Notes: a model not told the origin generated them from the letters alone. Positions 8,503 through 17,725 are shown, counted from the stretch's first letter. The stretch is DNA of 35,944 nt from JBFMFH01 sp040752275 (GCA_040752275.1 JBFMFH010000108.1:1-35944), one strand, 5' to 3'. Numbers and translations are program-made.

Positions 8503-9085
8503 CGCTCACCGCACCGTGGCCTGTGGGCGCCAGCCCCGGCACCTCCACCCGCACGATGGCGCTGTCGGGACAGACGATGCGGATGTTGCACTCGTTGCAC
8601 TCGACGCAGCGGTCGTAGCGGATCTCGAGGCGGAGCGAGCCGTTGCCCGCCGGCGGCAGGCAGGCCTTCACGCACTTCCCACAACCGTCGCACCGGCTCT
8701 CGTCGACGACGTACTCGTAGTAGTTGTTGTTCGGATCGTCAGGGTCCACATCGCCGACGACGCGCCGCTTGAGGGCATCCTGCGGGCAGACCCGGCCGGT
8801 CGGAATCCCACGCTCGTCGGGCATGCTGGTCACGTCCATGAAGGCCGGGCAGAGCATGCAGTAGCCGCACTTCTCGAAGTCGTTCACCGCCTTGACCGCC
8901 GACAGGGACAGCACGCACGAGGTGCGGCACAGATCGCAGCTCGTGCACTTCGTGGGGTCGACCTGGTAGACGGCTGCGGCCGAGGCGCGCTTCGCGAGCA
9001 GGCCCGCCGCGGTGCCGATGGCCGCAAGACCCAGCACGCGGCAGGAACGATCGATGAACTGTCGGCGCGTGCTGTGATCGGTCAT
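8492..9085 (-). CDS. Tat-exported NapG-like polyferredoxin
   Basis: 197 residues. A twin-arginine signal (STRRQFIDR followed by a hydrophobic stretch, ending ASA at about residue 37) implies export folded with its clusters. Sixteen cysteines form four complete 4Fe-4S sites: 47/50/53/57, 73/76/79/100, 132/135/138/142 and 160/163/166/172. Four clusters plus a Tat signal is the NapG arrangement. The adjacent NapH-like gene makes a NapGH-type electron pair likely. Overlaps both neighbours in the operon. Confidence 0.87.
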   Translation of the reverse strand: MTDHSTRRQFIDRSCRVLGLAAIGTAAGLLAKRASAAAVYQVDPTKCTSCDLCRTSCVLSLSAVKAVNDFEKCGYCMLCPAFMDVTSMPDERGIPTGRVCPQDALKRRVVGDVDPDDPNNNYYEYVVDESRCDGCGKCVKACLPPAGNGSLRLEIRYDRCVECNECNIRIVCPDSAIVRVEVPGLAPTGHGAVSDEL

Positions 9086-10992
9086 CCCCGTCTCCGCGCT
9101 TCGACTGGCAAGTGCGACTGCATCTCGTTCCTGCTGACCGTGGCCCGATCCGCTCGCTCAGCCCTGAGCCCTGAGTGCGCAGCCTCATGGCCGTCCTTGC
9201 GCATCGAAGGGCTCAGCTCCTCTGGGTCCCAGGGGGCCGGCGGACGCAGGCCGCCGGGGAAGACCTGCTCGGTGCCGCGTGGATCGTGGCCACCGAGCAG
9301 CGCTGCCTTGATGGCCTCACGCGTGGCCGCCGGCACGCGCTCCGACACCACGAGCGTTGCAAAAGGAATGGGCGCTGTCTCGCCGAGGACGCGGAAGGCG
9401 CCGCGTTCGGCGAGGATCTCGTCCAGCCCGTACCGTGTGCAGTAGTTCGACACCACGGCGACGTCCGCTTCTCCATCCAGGACCGACACCGCCGCGGGAA
9501 TGCACCCACCCGCCGCGCGGCACTCAGCCGGTTCGATGGCGAGACCCCGCAGCACGCGATCGGCTGCGTAGGAGTTCTCGTACGACTCGGGCCGCCCCAG
9601 CGCGAGCCGCTTGCCGGACACCTGGGCGAGCGCTCGAACGGGCCCGTCCGCGCGGGCGATGAACACACCGGTCAGCCCGGGCTCCCCATCGGGGAATGGG
9701 ATGTCGCACAGGCGCTCGGCCGCGACCCCTGCCGCGTCGTAGGCGCGCAGGGCCGTCCATGTCTTGGCCACCGCACCGTCGACATCGCCGCGGCCGATGG
9801 CGGCCACCAGGTCGTCCTCGACAGGGTAGTAGGTCAGCCTCAGGACGACGCCGGTTCGAGCGTGCACCACTGCCGCGAGCGCGCCGTAGTCGCGGGCCGT
9901 CGGTCCACCCACGCAGTTGCTCGCCGTCTCCCGGCAGAACGGCTCGTTGACACCGATCCTGACAATCTGTGTGAAGACCCTGATCTCGCGCCTCACCGTA
10001 TCGGCGGCGAAGAGGCGGCCCTTGGAGTCGACGGCCAGGTGGATGTGTGTGCAGGATTGATCGAAGTGCTCCGGCCCGATGACGGCGAGCAGCGTGCCGT
10101 CGGGCTCGAACACCTTCACGCGCGCGGGGGCCTTCTCGGCGGTGACGACCTTGCCGTCGGGCGTGATGGCGATGTTGACCGGGTTGCAGCAGCCCGTGAA
10201 GTCCTCGGCGTTGCGCATGCCGAACCTACCGAACTTGCCATGGGGCGTGCCGTCGAGCGACCACGAGGTCACCTGGTGACGTCCTGAGTCGGTGGCCCGC
10301 ACGATGCCCCCTTCATCCACGGCGATATCGATGAAGCCGTTGGGCAGAATGAATGCCCGCGTCCTGGTCCGGTCGCCGATGAAGCCTACCTGGCGGCCAC
10401 CTGCGTCGTAGCGCCGGATGATGCGGGCAGACGCATCGGCGATGAGGACGTCGCCGCCGAGCACCTTGATCGAGGTGAGGCTCGCCGGCTCCTGGCCTCC
10501 GCCTGCGAGAAAGCCGCCTTCGCGGACCCCGCCGGGAGCGAAGATCTCCACGCGGCCCGTGCCCGCCACGTAGACTCGGCCGCCGGGACCGATGGCCAGG
10601 CACTGGGCGCCTTCGGCGGCTGGCCACGACCGGACAAAGGCGCCATCCGGGTCGAACACGCGCACCTCGCCGTCGCCCAGCGCAAACACGGCGTCGTCCG
10701 GTCCGACGGCGAGTCCAGCCAGGGAGCGGCGGAAGGGATGAAGCGACGTGGCGGCGCCGATCGTTCCCGCCGGCGTGTACTCGCGCGCCAGCCCTCCCTG
10801 GGGCAGCGCCGCGGGCAGCGGAGGCTGCGGTGACGACGGGCGTCCCCCCTCCAGGCGGGGGGTCGGCCGCGACCGCAGGGCGCCCGCGACGAGCGCCGCC
10901 AGGCCGGCCACCGCCGCGGCCGGCGCGAACCACGACCGCCAGGATCGCGCCCCGGGGATCTCGCCAACCGGATCGTCTGCATCGAGTGCCAT
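9082..10992 (-). CDS. NHL beta-propeller fused to PhnD-like binding domain
   Basis: 636 residues. One transmembrane anchor or uncleaved signal near residues 24-42 is followed by a Pro-rich segment. About 75-345 is an NHL-type propeller with repeats such as GPDDAVFALGDGEVRVFDPD and GPGGRVYVAG. About 350-600 resembles PhnD/SsuA-type periplasmic solute-binding proteins (RIGVNEP start, GDVDGAVAKTW, GKRLALGRPESYENSY, GEADVAVVSNYC). No transporter genes are nearby, so the binding domain more likely senses or docks a ligand than feeds an ABC importer. The last ~35 residues are basic and unrelated to the family. It overlaps the NapG-like gene by 4 bp. Function unknown. Confidence 0.75.
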   Translation of the reverse strand: MALDADDPVGEIPGARSWRSWFAPAAAVAGLAALVAGALRSRPTPRLEGGRPSSPQPPLPAALPQGGLAREYTPAGTIGAATSLHPFRRSLAGLAVGPDDAVFALGDGEVRVFDPDGAFVRSWPAAEGAQCLAIGPGGRVYVAGTGRVEIFAPGGVREGGFLAGGGQEPASLTSIKVLGGDVLIADASARIIRRYDAGGRQVGFIGDRTRTRAFILPNGFIDIAVDEGGIVRATDSGRHQVTSWSLDGTPHGKFGRFGMRNAEDFTGCCNPVNIAITPDGKVVTAEKAPARVKVFEPDGTLLAVIGPEHFDQSCTHIHLAVDSKGRLFAADTVRREIRVFTQIVRIGVNEPFCRETASNCVGGPTARDYGALAAVVHARTGVVLRLTYYPVEDDLVAAIGRGDVDGAVAKTWTALRAYDAAGVAAERLCDIPFPDGEPGLTGVFIARADGPVRALAQVSGKRLALGRPESYENSYAADRVLRGLAIEPAECRAAGGCIPAAVSVLDGEADVAVVSNYCTRYGLDEILAERGAFRVLGETAPIPFATLVVSERVPAATREAIKAALLGGHDPRGTEQVFPGGLRPPAPWDPEELSPSMRKDGHEAAHSGLRAERADRATVSRNEMQSHLPVEARRRG

Positions 10993-11007
10993 ACGTGCCC
11001 CCGCCTG

Positions 11008-12270
11008 CTACCGCGACGGCCCGACCTGCAGGCAGACCATCCTGTGCATGTCGCGGATGACGAGCTTGCCATTCGAGAGCGCCATCGGGCCCCAGACTTC
11101 CTCACCCGAGAGGATCTGGGCGCTGGCCAACTCCGTGTACTGCTTCGTGCTCGCCTCGATCAGCCTGAGCATGCCCGTGCGGCCGTCCAGCACGAAGAAC
11201 ATGCCGTCGGCGAGCAGGAAGGCGCCGAGCTCGAAGGTACGCGTTGCCGCAGCGTCACCCGACACGACCGGGCTCTGCCAGACCACCTTGCCATCCAGGC
11301 CGAGGCACGTGAAGCGCCCACGCGTCTTGCTGCCAACGGCGAAGAGGTGGTTCTGGTGGAGGATCGGCGTGTGGACTTCCGAGTTGAACTGCGCAGCGGT
11401 CAGGTCGTACAGCTTCTCCACCGTGAATCCCGAGGCACCCTTCTGGACACGGATCATCATGCTGCCGGCTTCGTACCCGCTGGTGATGAAGATCCGCCCG
11501 TCGCCGATCGAGATCGGTGATGGACAGGCGGCCATCTTGGCGGCGAACGGGATGCTCCACAGGAGCTGGCCGTCGGCGGCCGCGATGCCCACCACCTTGT
11601 TCATCGTCAGGTAGAGGTACTGCGCCACGCCCCCGATGGCGGCCGGCATGAGGGAGGCGTGCGACATCACGTCCTTGCCCGGATTCGGCGCGCGCCAGAT
11701 CTCCTTGCCGGTCGCCTGGTCGAAGGCCACGGCCAGCGCAGCCCCGCCCGTGGCGACGATCACGCGATCCCCATCGAGCAGTGGGTTCTGACCGGCATAC
11801 CAACCGGGAATGGTGGCCTTGTACTCCTGGACCAGGTTCTTCTGCCACACCAGCTTGCCCGTCTTCGCGTCGAGGGCGTGAAAACGGCACTTCGGGTCGA
11901 GCGAGAACACCTGTCGTGCGCCGACCGACGGCACCGTCCGGCTGATGCCGTGGTTCGGCCGGATGTCGACGGCGTAGCTCCACTGCCACACGTCCTTCCC
12001 GGTCGCGAGCGAGATCGCGCGGACGAGGTGCGCCTTCCTGGCCATGTCGTAGTCGTTGACATACACGAGGCCGTCCTTGATGGCGGCTCCGGCATACCCG
12101 TCGGCCACATCGATGCTCCAGAGAACCTTCGGGCCGGCAGCAGGCCAGGATCGGAACAGGCCCTTCTCGGGAGAGATGTTGTCGCGCGCCGGCCCGCGGA
12201 AACCGGGCCAGTCGGCCCCGGCGACATTCGCAGCGGCGATCAGGATGATGGCGAGAACACGCGGGACCAA
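11008..12270 (-). CDS. Exported PQQ-like (BamB-type) beta-propeller protein, first gene of redox operon
   Basis: 420 residues. A short signal peptide (VLAIILIAAANVAGA) is followed by WPGFRGPARDNISPEKGLFR, the standard opening of secreted eight-bladed quinoprotein-like propellers, and blade repeats such as DAKTGKLVWQ, DQATGKEIWRA and AADGQLLWSIP. These proteins often bind no PQQ, and no PQQ ligands can be assigned by eye. The start chosen is TTG 12270-12268, because AGGAGG sits 7 nt upstream (12283-12278); upstream in-frame codons lack such a site. The next gene begins 15 bp after its stop. The 133-bp gap to the divergent TonB receptor gene must hold both promoters. Confidence 0.82.
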   Translation of the reverse strand: MVPRVLAIILIAAANVAGADWPGFRGPARDNISPEKGLFRSWPAAGPKVLWSIDVADGYAGAAIKDGLVYVNDYDMARKAHLVRAISLATGKDVWQWSYAVDIRPNHGISRTVPSVGARQVFSLDPKCRFHALDAKTGKLVWQKNLVQEYKATIPGWYAGQNPLLDGDRVIVATGGAALAVAFDQATGKEIWRAPNPGKDVMSHASLMPAAIGGVAQYLYLTMNKVVGIAAADGQLLWSIPFAAKMAACPSPISIGDGRIFITSGYEAGSMMIRVQKGASGFTVEKLYDLTAAQFNSEVHTPILHQNHLFAVGSKTRGRFTCLGLDGKVVWQSPVVSGDAAATRTFELGAFLLADGMFFVLDGRTGMLRLIEASTKQYTELASAQILSGEEVWGPMALSNGKLVIRDMHRMVCLQVGPSR

Positions 12271-12403
12271 CGGGGGGCCTCCTCTCACGTTTCCGCGTAG
12301 TTTACAGGAAACTCGCCCCCTCGCCATTGGGCCATTGGTGCAGCCGAGGCGCGCACAGGCCATAATGGCAGGGGTCTGACTGCCCCGGAACGGGTACCTT
12401 GAA

Positions 12404-14533
12404 ATGTCCCATCGTGTATCTTGCGTTGCCGTCCTCGTCTTCGTGACACCTCTGGTCGCGTTCGCGCAGAGCGGGTCTCAGCCGCCCGCGACGCCCGTGT
12501 TCACGCTGCCGCCCGTGATTGTCACGGCTCAGAAGGAGCCGGCCAATCCGCAACAGCTTCCCGTCAGCGTGACGGCAGTTGCGCGCGACACGCTCGAGAG
12601 CGCCGGCATCACGATGCTTGGCGACGCAGCGCCGTTCGCGCCGAACATCCACTTCTCGGAGCTGTCCGCGCGCAAGGTCAGCAACATCTTCGTACGCGGC
12701 ATCGGATCCAGCCCCGCCAATCCCGGAATCACGACGTATATCGACGGGGTACCGCAGCTGAACTCCATCTCGTCGAGCGTCGAGCTCGTGGATGTCGAGC
12801 GGATCGAGTTCGTGCGGGGCCCGCAGAGCGCCCTCTTTGGACGCAACGCCCTCGGCGGGGTCGTCAACGTGGTGAGCGGCCGGCCGTCGCTCGCGGGCTG
12901 GACCGGTCGCGTGTCCGCGCCATTCGGCAGCGCGTCGTTGCGCGACGTGCGAGGCGTGCTGTCCGGGCCGGTGTCCCATACGCTCGCCATCGGGCTGGCC
13001 GGCGGATGGAGCGCGCGTGACGGATACACCAGGAACGACGTGGCAGGACACCTTCTGGATTCACGCTCAGCGGTATTCGGCAGGCTTCAACTGCTCTGGG
13101 TGCCGGCGCCCGAGTGGGAGGCCCGCCTGATGATTGGCGGTGAGCGGGCCCGGGACGGCGATTACGCCCTGAACGATCTCGATGAGCTGCGTCGCACGCC
13201 GTTCCACGTCTCACGCGACTTCGAGGGATGGACCCGCCGGGACGTCTGGTCGGCGACGGCCAGCCTCCGCAGGGAAGGCCGGCGCGTGGCCTTCTCGTCG
13301 ACGACCGGCCTCGTGGGCTGGACGACCCGTGACATGACCGACCTCGACTACTCCGCGTTGCCGCTCGTGACGCGGGACAACGCCGAAGACGATCGCCAAT
13401 TCACGCAGGAGTTCCGGGTGGCCTCGTCTGCCGGCGTGCCCCTCCGGCTGTCTGACCGCCTCTCGCTTCGATGGCAGGCCGGCGTGTTCGTCTTCACCCA
13501 GGACTACGCGCAGAACGCGGTCAACGCCTTCTCGCCATTTGTCCTCTCGAACTTCGTACCGTTTGCCGTGCGCCAGCACGCTCCGCTGGCGGTGCTGGAC
13601 GACTGGGGCGTGGGCGTGTACGGCCAGGGAACCCTGGACCTCGGCGACAGGCTCGACCTGACAGCCGGGTTGCGCGCCGACCGCGAGCACAAGGCCGCCA
13701 CGCTCGACACGTTCTTGACGCCGGCCATTGCACCACCCGTGCGCGTCGAGGCCGACAAGACCTTCGTCAACCTGTCCCCGCAGTTCGCGGTGACCTGCAG
13801 GATCAGGCCGGAGGTCGTGGCCTACGCCTCCGCCGGGCGAGGGTTCAAGGCCGGCGGGTTCAACCCCGCCTCGCCACCCGGCCGCGAATCATATGGTGAA
13901 GAGCAGACGTGGAGCCTCGAGGGCGGCCTGAAGATGGTCTGGGCCGGCGGCCGGGTCACCGCCGATGCAGCCGTCTTCCACATCGACTGGGACGGCCTTC
14001 AGATGAACCTGCCGAGCCCCCAGGTGCCGGCGCCGTTCTACATCGCCAACGTCGGCGGTGCCCGCAGCACCGGGCTGGAGCTGGAGGTGCACGCCCGGCC
14101 CCACGCCAACGTGGACCTGTACAGCGCCGCCGGCGTGACCCACGCCCGTTTCGGGGCGGGGAGCGCATCTGGTGGCGTGGACGTGGCCGGGAACACGCTT
14201 CCGAACTCGCCGGGATACACCTTCTCGTTGGGCACGCACGTCGCGAGGTCGGTCGGCACTGGAGCCCGAATCTACGCCCGCGCCGACGCGATCATCTACG
14301 GCTCGTACTACTACGACGAGGCGAACCGCGAGGGGCAGGACGCGTACTCGCTGGTCAACGCCCGGGTCGGAATTGGCGGCGCCCGGCTGTCCATCGAAGG
14401 GTGGGTGAAGAACGCCTTCGACACGAGGTACGTCCCCGTCGCCTTTGCCTACGGCGGCCTGACGCCGTCGGGGTTCCTCGGGGAAATGGGGCCGCCGCGC
14501 ACGTTCGGCATCTCGGCCGGGATCGCGTTCTGA
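12404..14533 (+). CDS. TonB-dependent outer-membrane receptor
   Basis: 709 residues. Signal peptide (VAVLVFVTPLVAFAQ), a TonB-box-like PPVIVTA at about residue 37, a plug domain (FVRGIGSSPANPGITTYIDG; VERIEFVRGPQSALFGRNAL) and a beta-barrel ending in aromatic Phe (SAGIAF). Length is typical. The family imports siderophores, cobalamin, sugars or other ligands across the outer membrane; the plug style (GRNALGGVVNVVS) resembles the broad FecA-like/sphingomonad-type receptors, so the ligand is not predictable. It is divergent from the redox operon. No cobalamin-riboswitch-like sequence fits in the short leader. Confidence 0.92.
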   Translation: MSHRVSCVAVLVFVTPLVAFAQSGSQPPATPVFTLPPVIVTAQKEPANPQQLPVSVTAVARDTLESAGITMLGDAAPFAPNIHFSELSARKVSNIFVRGIGSSPANPGITTYIDGVPQLNSISSSVELVDVERIEFVRGPQSALFGRNALGGVVNVVSGRPSLAGWTGRVSAPFGSASLRDVRGVLSGPVSHTLAIGLAGGWSARDGYTRNDVAGHLLDSRSAVFGRLQLLWVPAPEWEARLMIGGERARDGDYALNDLDELRRTPFHVSRDFEGWTRRDVWSATASLRREGRRVAFSSTTGLVGWTTRDMTDLDYSALPLVTRDNAEDDRQFTQEFRVASSAGVPLRLSDRLSLRWQAGVFVFTQDYAQNAVNAFSPFVLSNFVPFAVRQHAPLAVLDDWGVGVYGQGTLDLGDRLDLTAGLRADREHKAATLDTFLTPAIAPPVRVEADKTFVNLSPQFAVTCRIRPEVVAYASAGRGFKAGGFNPASPPGRESYGEEQTWSLEGGLKMVWAGGRVTADAAVFHIDWDGLQMNLPSPQVPAPFYIANVGGARSTGLELEVHARPHANVDLYSAAGVTHARFGAGSASGGVDVAGNTLPNSPGYTFSLGTHVARSVGTGARIYARADAIIYGSYYYDEANREGQDAYSLVNARVGIGGARLSIEGWVKNAFDTRYVPVAFAYGGLTPSGFLGEMGPPRTFGISAGIAF

Positions 14534-14637
14534 CGCGTCGCGCCGGTGTCGCGCGGCGCGTGCCGATGGCGGCCAGACGCCACCCCGAGCGGCCCTGAGT
14601 TCGTCGATTGTGTATGCTGGAAGGACACGCACCCAGC

Positions 14638-15384
14638 ATGACGCGGCCCATGACTCAGGTTTCCCCCGTTCATCTGCTCGCGTTCGGGCCCCATCCCGAC
14701 GACATCGAGATCGGCATGGCGGGCACTGTCGCCAAGCACACCTGGCTGGGCTACGAGGCCGGCCTTTGCGACCTCACCAGCGGTGAACTGGGAAGCAACG
14801 GCACGCCTGACGTGCGGCTGGCCGAGGGGGAAGCCGCCCGGGAAGTGCTGGGCGCGGCCTGGCGGATCAACCTCGGCCTTCCGGACGGGAATCTCTCGGA
14901 CACCGAAGACCATGTGCGGGCCATTGTCGATGTCGTGCGTCGGTGCCGTCCTCGGGTCATTGCCGTGCCACCCGGTACGGATCGCCATCCGGATCATGTC
15001 GCGGCGCACCGCCTGCTGCTCTCGGCCGTCTTCAAGGCCGGCTTGCGGCGCTACGTCACGCCGGACGAGCCATGGCAGGCCGAGTGGATCTGCAGCTACT
15101 TCATCAACGACCAGGTGCCTGCATCGTTCGTCGTCGATGTCTCCGGCGTCTACGAGGTGAAGCGCCGTGCCCTCGCCTGCCATGCCAGCCAATTCGAGCC
15201 GCCGGCCTGTGACGCGGCGTCGACGCGACTGACCTCGCCACTGTTCCGGCAGCTCGTCGAGAGCCGCGACGCCCAGTTCGGGGCCCAGGCGGGCGTAGAG
15301 TTCGCCGAAGGGTTCGTGGTACGCGAGCCGGTCCTCCGACCCCTCCTGCTCGACCGCTGGCCGGTCGCCTCCCCCTGCCCATGA
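14638..15384 (+). CDS. bshB1: N-acetylglucosaminyl-malate deacetylase (bacillithiol biosynthesis)
   Basis: 248 residues of the PIG-L/LmbE zinc deacetylase family, with metal-binding FGPHPDDIEIG near the N-terminus and the second His motif HPDHVAAHRLL. It has BshB1-type features such as DLTSGELGSNGT, LGLPDG and the YEVKRRALACHASQF segment. BshB1 removes the acetyl group from GlcNAc-malate, the second step of bacillithiol synthesis. ATG 14638 is preceded by GGAAGG. ATG 14614 or 14650 are alternatives. The stop overlaps the start of bshA by 4 bp, which supports the assignment. Confidence 0.9.
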   Translation: MTRPMTQVSPVHLLAFGPHPDDIEIGMAGTVAKHTWLGYEAGLCDLTSGELGSNGTPDVRLAEGEAAREVLGAAWRINLGLPDGNLSDTEDHVRAIVDVVRRCRPRVIAVPPGTDRHPDHVAAHRLLLSAVFKAGLRRYVTPDEPWQAEWICSYFINDQVPASFVVDVSGVYEVKRRALACHASQFEPPACDAASTRLTSPLFRQLVESRDAQFGAQAGVEFAEGFVVREPVLRPLLLDRWPVASPCP

Positions 15385-16517
15385 GGATCGGCATCGTCTG
15401 CTACGCCTCGCTCGGCGGCAGTGGCATCGTGGCCACCGAACTCGCGCGTCACCTGGTGGCCCGGGGCCACGAGGTGCACCTGCTGAGCAGCGACATCCCG
15501 TTCCGGCTGCAATCCGACCCAGCGGGCATCATCCTGCACCGTGTCGAGACGCCTTCGTATCCGCTGTTCCACGAGCCGCAGTATCTCCTGTCGCTGGCCA
15601 CGCTGATCGTCCAGGTCGTTCGCGAGCGCCGCCTCGACATCGTCCACGCCCACTACGCGGTCCCCCACGCTACGGCCGCCTGGCTCGCACGCGAGATCCT
15701 CACCGTCAGGCACGATGTCGAGCCGCCGCGCATCATCACGACGCTGCACGGTACGGACATCACCCTCATCGGGAGCGACCCATCCTACACGGAAGCGGTG
15801 TCGTTCTCGATCGACCATTCGGACGCCGTGACAGCCGTGTCGCACAGCCTCCGGGAGTCAACCTGCACGGCGATGCCGGTGCACACCGATGTCCGGGTGA
15901 TCTACAACTTCCTCGACTGCGCGCAGTTCGACCGCCGGTTCGACCCCGAGCTGCGCCGGCAATTGAGCCCCGGCGGTGAAGACGAGGCGCTCATCGTGCA
16001 CATGTCGAACTTCCGGCCGGTGAAGCGGCTCGATGCGGTGATGGAGATCTTCCGCCGCATCCGGCAGCACACCAAGGCGCGCCTCGTGCTGGCCGGGGAC
16101 GGCCCCGACGCGGTCCATGTGCCCTTCTGGGCCGATGCCTACGGACTGCGTGATGAGTTGACCGTACTGCCGCCCCAGCAGTCGGTCGTGCCGCTGCTCT
16201 CGGTCGCCGACCTCTTCCTGTTGCCTTCCCTCCAGGAGAGCTTCGGTCTGGCTGCGCTCGAAGCCATGGCCTGCGAGGTTCCGGTCGTCGTGTCCCGGGT
16301 CGGGGGGCTGCCCGAGGTCGTCGAGCACGATGTCACCGGGTTCCTCCACCCGCCTGAGGATCTCGTCTCGATGGCCGCGAGCGCTGTGGCGATCCTGAAG
16401 GACCCGGAACGCCGCCGGCGGATGGGGCAGGCGGCGCGTCGTGCGGTGGTGGCCAGATTCTGCGCAGGCGACATCGTGCCGCAGTACGAGGCGTTGTACC
16501 GGGAACTCGCCGGCTGA
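15381..16517 (+). CDS. bshA: N-acetyl-alpha-D-glucosaminyl L-malate synthase
   Basis: 378 residues of GT4 glycosyltransferase fold. The BshA N-terminus is clear (MRIGIVCYASLGGSGIVATE), followed by HAHYAVPHA, TLHGTDITLIG, the donor-binding FRPVKRLDAV and the E-x7-E motif QESFGLAALEAMA. BshA joins UDP-GlcNAc and L-malate, the first step of bacillithiol synthesis. It is translationally coupled to bshB1. bshC, the cysteine-adding enzyme, is not in the window and is presumably elsewhere. Confidence 0.93.
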   Translation: MRIGIVCYASLGGSGIVATELARHLVARGHEVHLLSSDIPFRLQSDPAGIILHRVETPSYPLFHEPQYLLSLATLIVQVVRERRLDIVHAHYAVPHATAAWLAREILTVRHDVEPPRIITTLHGTDITLIGSDPSYTEAVSFSIDHSDAVTAVSHSLRESTCTAMPVHTDVRVIYNFLDCAQFDRRFDPELRRQLSPGGEDEALIVHMSNFRPVKRLDAVMEIFRRIRQHTKARLVLAGDGPDAVHVPFWADAYGLRDELTVLPPQQSVVPLLSVADLFLLPSLQESFGLAALEAMACEVPVVVSRVGGLPEVVEHDVTGFLHPPEDLVSMAASAVAILKDPERRRRMGQAARRAVVARFCAGDIVPQYEALYRELAG

Positions 16518-16681
16518 GCGGCCGGTCACGGGCGATGGCCAGCGGGCCGAGCGGCGCGACGGTGCGCCGAGTGAACGGGCTGGGCCCGAAACGCGTCGAA
16601 TAGGTCGATGGCCGAATATCGAAGTCCGACGCCGGCTGCCCGCAACGAGAGCGGCGGACCGCTTCCAGATGGTGACCCAGC

Positions 16682-17341
16682 ATGATCAGCCTCAGGAACC
16701 TCGAGCGCTACTACGAGCACGGCCCCAGCCGGACCTACGTCCTGCGCCGGATCACCTTCGACGTTCGGGAGGGGGACTTCGTGTCGATCATGGGGCCATC
16801 AGGAGCGGGCAAGTCGACGCTTCTGCACATCCTCGGCATGTACGACGGCGGCTGGTCCGGCGAGTACGAGCTCGACGGCCATCTGGTTCACGAGATGAGG
16901 CCGAAGGAGCGAGCGGCGCTTGCCAAGCAGTACGTCGGGTTCGTCTTCCAGAGTTACCACCTGCTCGACAACCTCACGGTGTACGAGAACCTCGAGGTGC
17001 CGCTCACGTATCGGGATGTCAAGAAGTCGGATCGCCAGTCGATCGTCGCCGACACGCTTGACCGCTTCCAGATTGTGGGGAAAAAGGACCTCTACCCGAA
17101 CCAGCTCTCGGGCGGCCAGCAGCAGCTCGTCGCGGTGGCTCGTGCCGTCATCGCCAACCCGAAGGTCATCCTTGCCGACGAGCCCACCGGCAATCTCCAT
17201 TCGGACCAGGGCCGGGAGATCATGGAGCTGTTCTCCCGCCTCAACAGGGCCGGGACGACCATCGTCCAGGTGACGCACTCCGAGGTGAACGCCGGCTACG
17301 GAAGCCGGGTGATCAAGCTGAAGGACGGGTGGATGGCGTGA
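16682..17341 (+). CDS. ABC transporter ATP-binding protein (LolD/MacB/FtsE type)
   Basis: 219 residues with Walker A GPSGAGKST (about 38-46), Q-loop VFQSYHLL, signature LSGGQQQ, Walker B VILADEPTGNLHS and H-loop VTHS. The short spacing and DEPTGNL are typical of the LolD/MacB/FtsE group, which powers lipoprotein or peptide extrusion or mechanotransmission. No membrane subunit is adjacent: bshA ends 164 bp upstream and a TA module follows. It is therefore an orphan ATPase whose permease lies elsewhere. The 164-bp gap upstream has no other gene. Confidence 0.9.
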   Translation: MISLRNLERYYEHGPSRTYVLRRITFDVREGDFVSIMGPSGAGKSTLLHILGMYDGGWSGEYELDGHLVHEMRPKERAALAKQYVGFVFQSYHLLDNLTVYENLEVPLTYRDVKKSDRQSIVADTLDRFQIVGKKDLYPNQLSGGQQQLVAVARAVIANPKVILADEPTGNLHSDQGREIMELFSRLNRAGTTIVQVTHSEVNAGYGSRVIKLKDGWMA

Positions 17342-17458
17342 GGGCCTTCCGCCGCGGCGGGCGCCCGTCCGGCGCCACCCGCGCGGTTGTGAAACCGGTC
17401 TAAGAGGGGTGAGTCTGGACGACGCCTGCCGGACGATCGCTTGAGGTTGCTCCAGATC

Positions 17459-17482
17459 TGATGCTAGCATTTGATAGCATCA
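17459..17482. promoter_or_regulatory. Palindromic operator of the RHH/RelE module
   Basis: TGATGCTA (17459-17466) and TAGCATCA (17475-17482) are perfect 8-bp inverted repeats around GCATTTGA. They lie 18 bp before the antitoxin start, with AGGAG at 17490-17494 as its ribosome site. An RHH antitoxin binding site for autoregulation is the natural reading. Confidence 0.7.
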
Positions 17483-17500
17483 CACGCCTAGGAGCTCACG

Positions 17501-17725
17501 ATGGCCCAGACTCAGTTGGCCACTCGCATCGATGAACGCGTCAAGGGGGCGGTCGAGCGGGTCTGCAAGGCCCGCGGTCAGAAGATGAATCACTTCATCG
17601 AAGAGGCGCTGCTCGACAAGCTCGAAGAACTCGAGGATCTGGAGGATCTGAAGGACCTGCGCCGGGAACCCACCCGGCCGTTCAAGGACGTCCTGCGGGA
17701 TCTCAGGGCCGATGGCCTCCTATAG
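17501..17725 (+). CDS. RHH-type antitoxin of a RelE module
   Basis: 74 residues. The N-terminal strand TQLATRIDERVKGAVERVC and the helix KARGQKMNHFIEEALLDKLE form a ribbon-helix-helix fold that binds DNA as a dimer. The acidic repeat ELEDLEDLKDL and the C-terminal FKDVLRDLRADG would wrap the toxin. A good AGGAG site is 6 nt upstream. Its stop overlaps the toxin start by 14 bp, the usual antitoxin-first order. Confidence 0.85.
   Translation: MAQTQLATRIDERVKGAVERVCKARGQKMNHFIEEALLDKLEELEDLEDLKDLRREPTRPFKDVLRDLRADGLL

Noticed and set aside
12271..12403. Cobalamin or other riboswitch upstream of the TonB receptor
   Set aside because: The leader is too short and no conserved riboswitch box is visible; a CATAAT -10-like box has no well-spaced -35.
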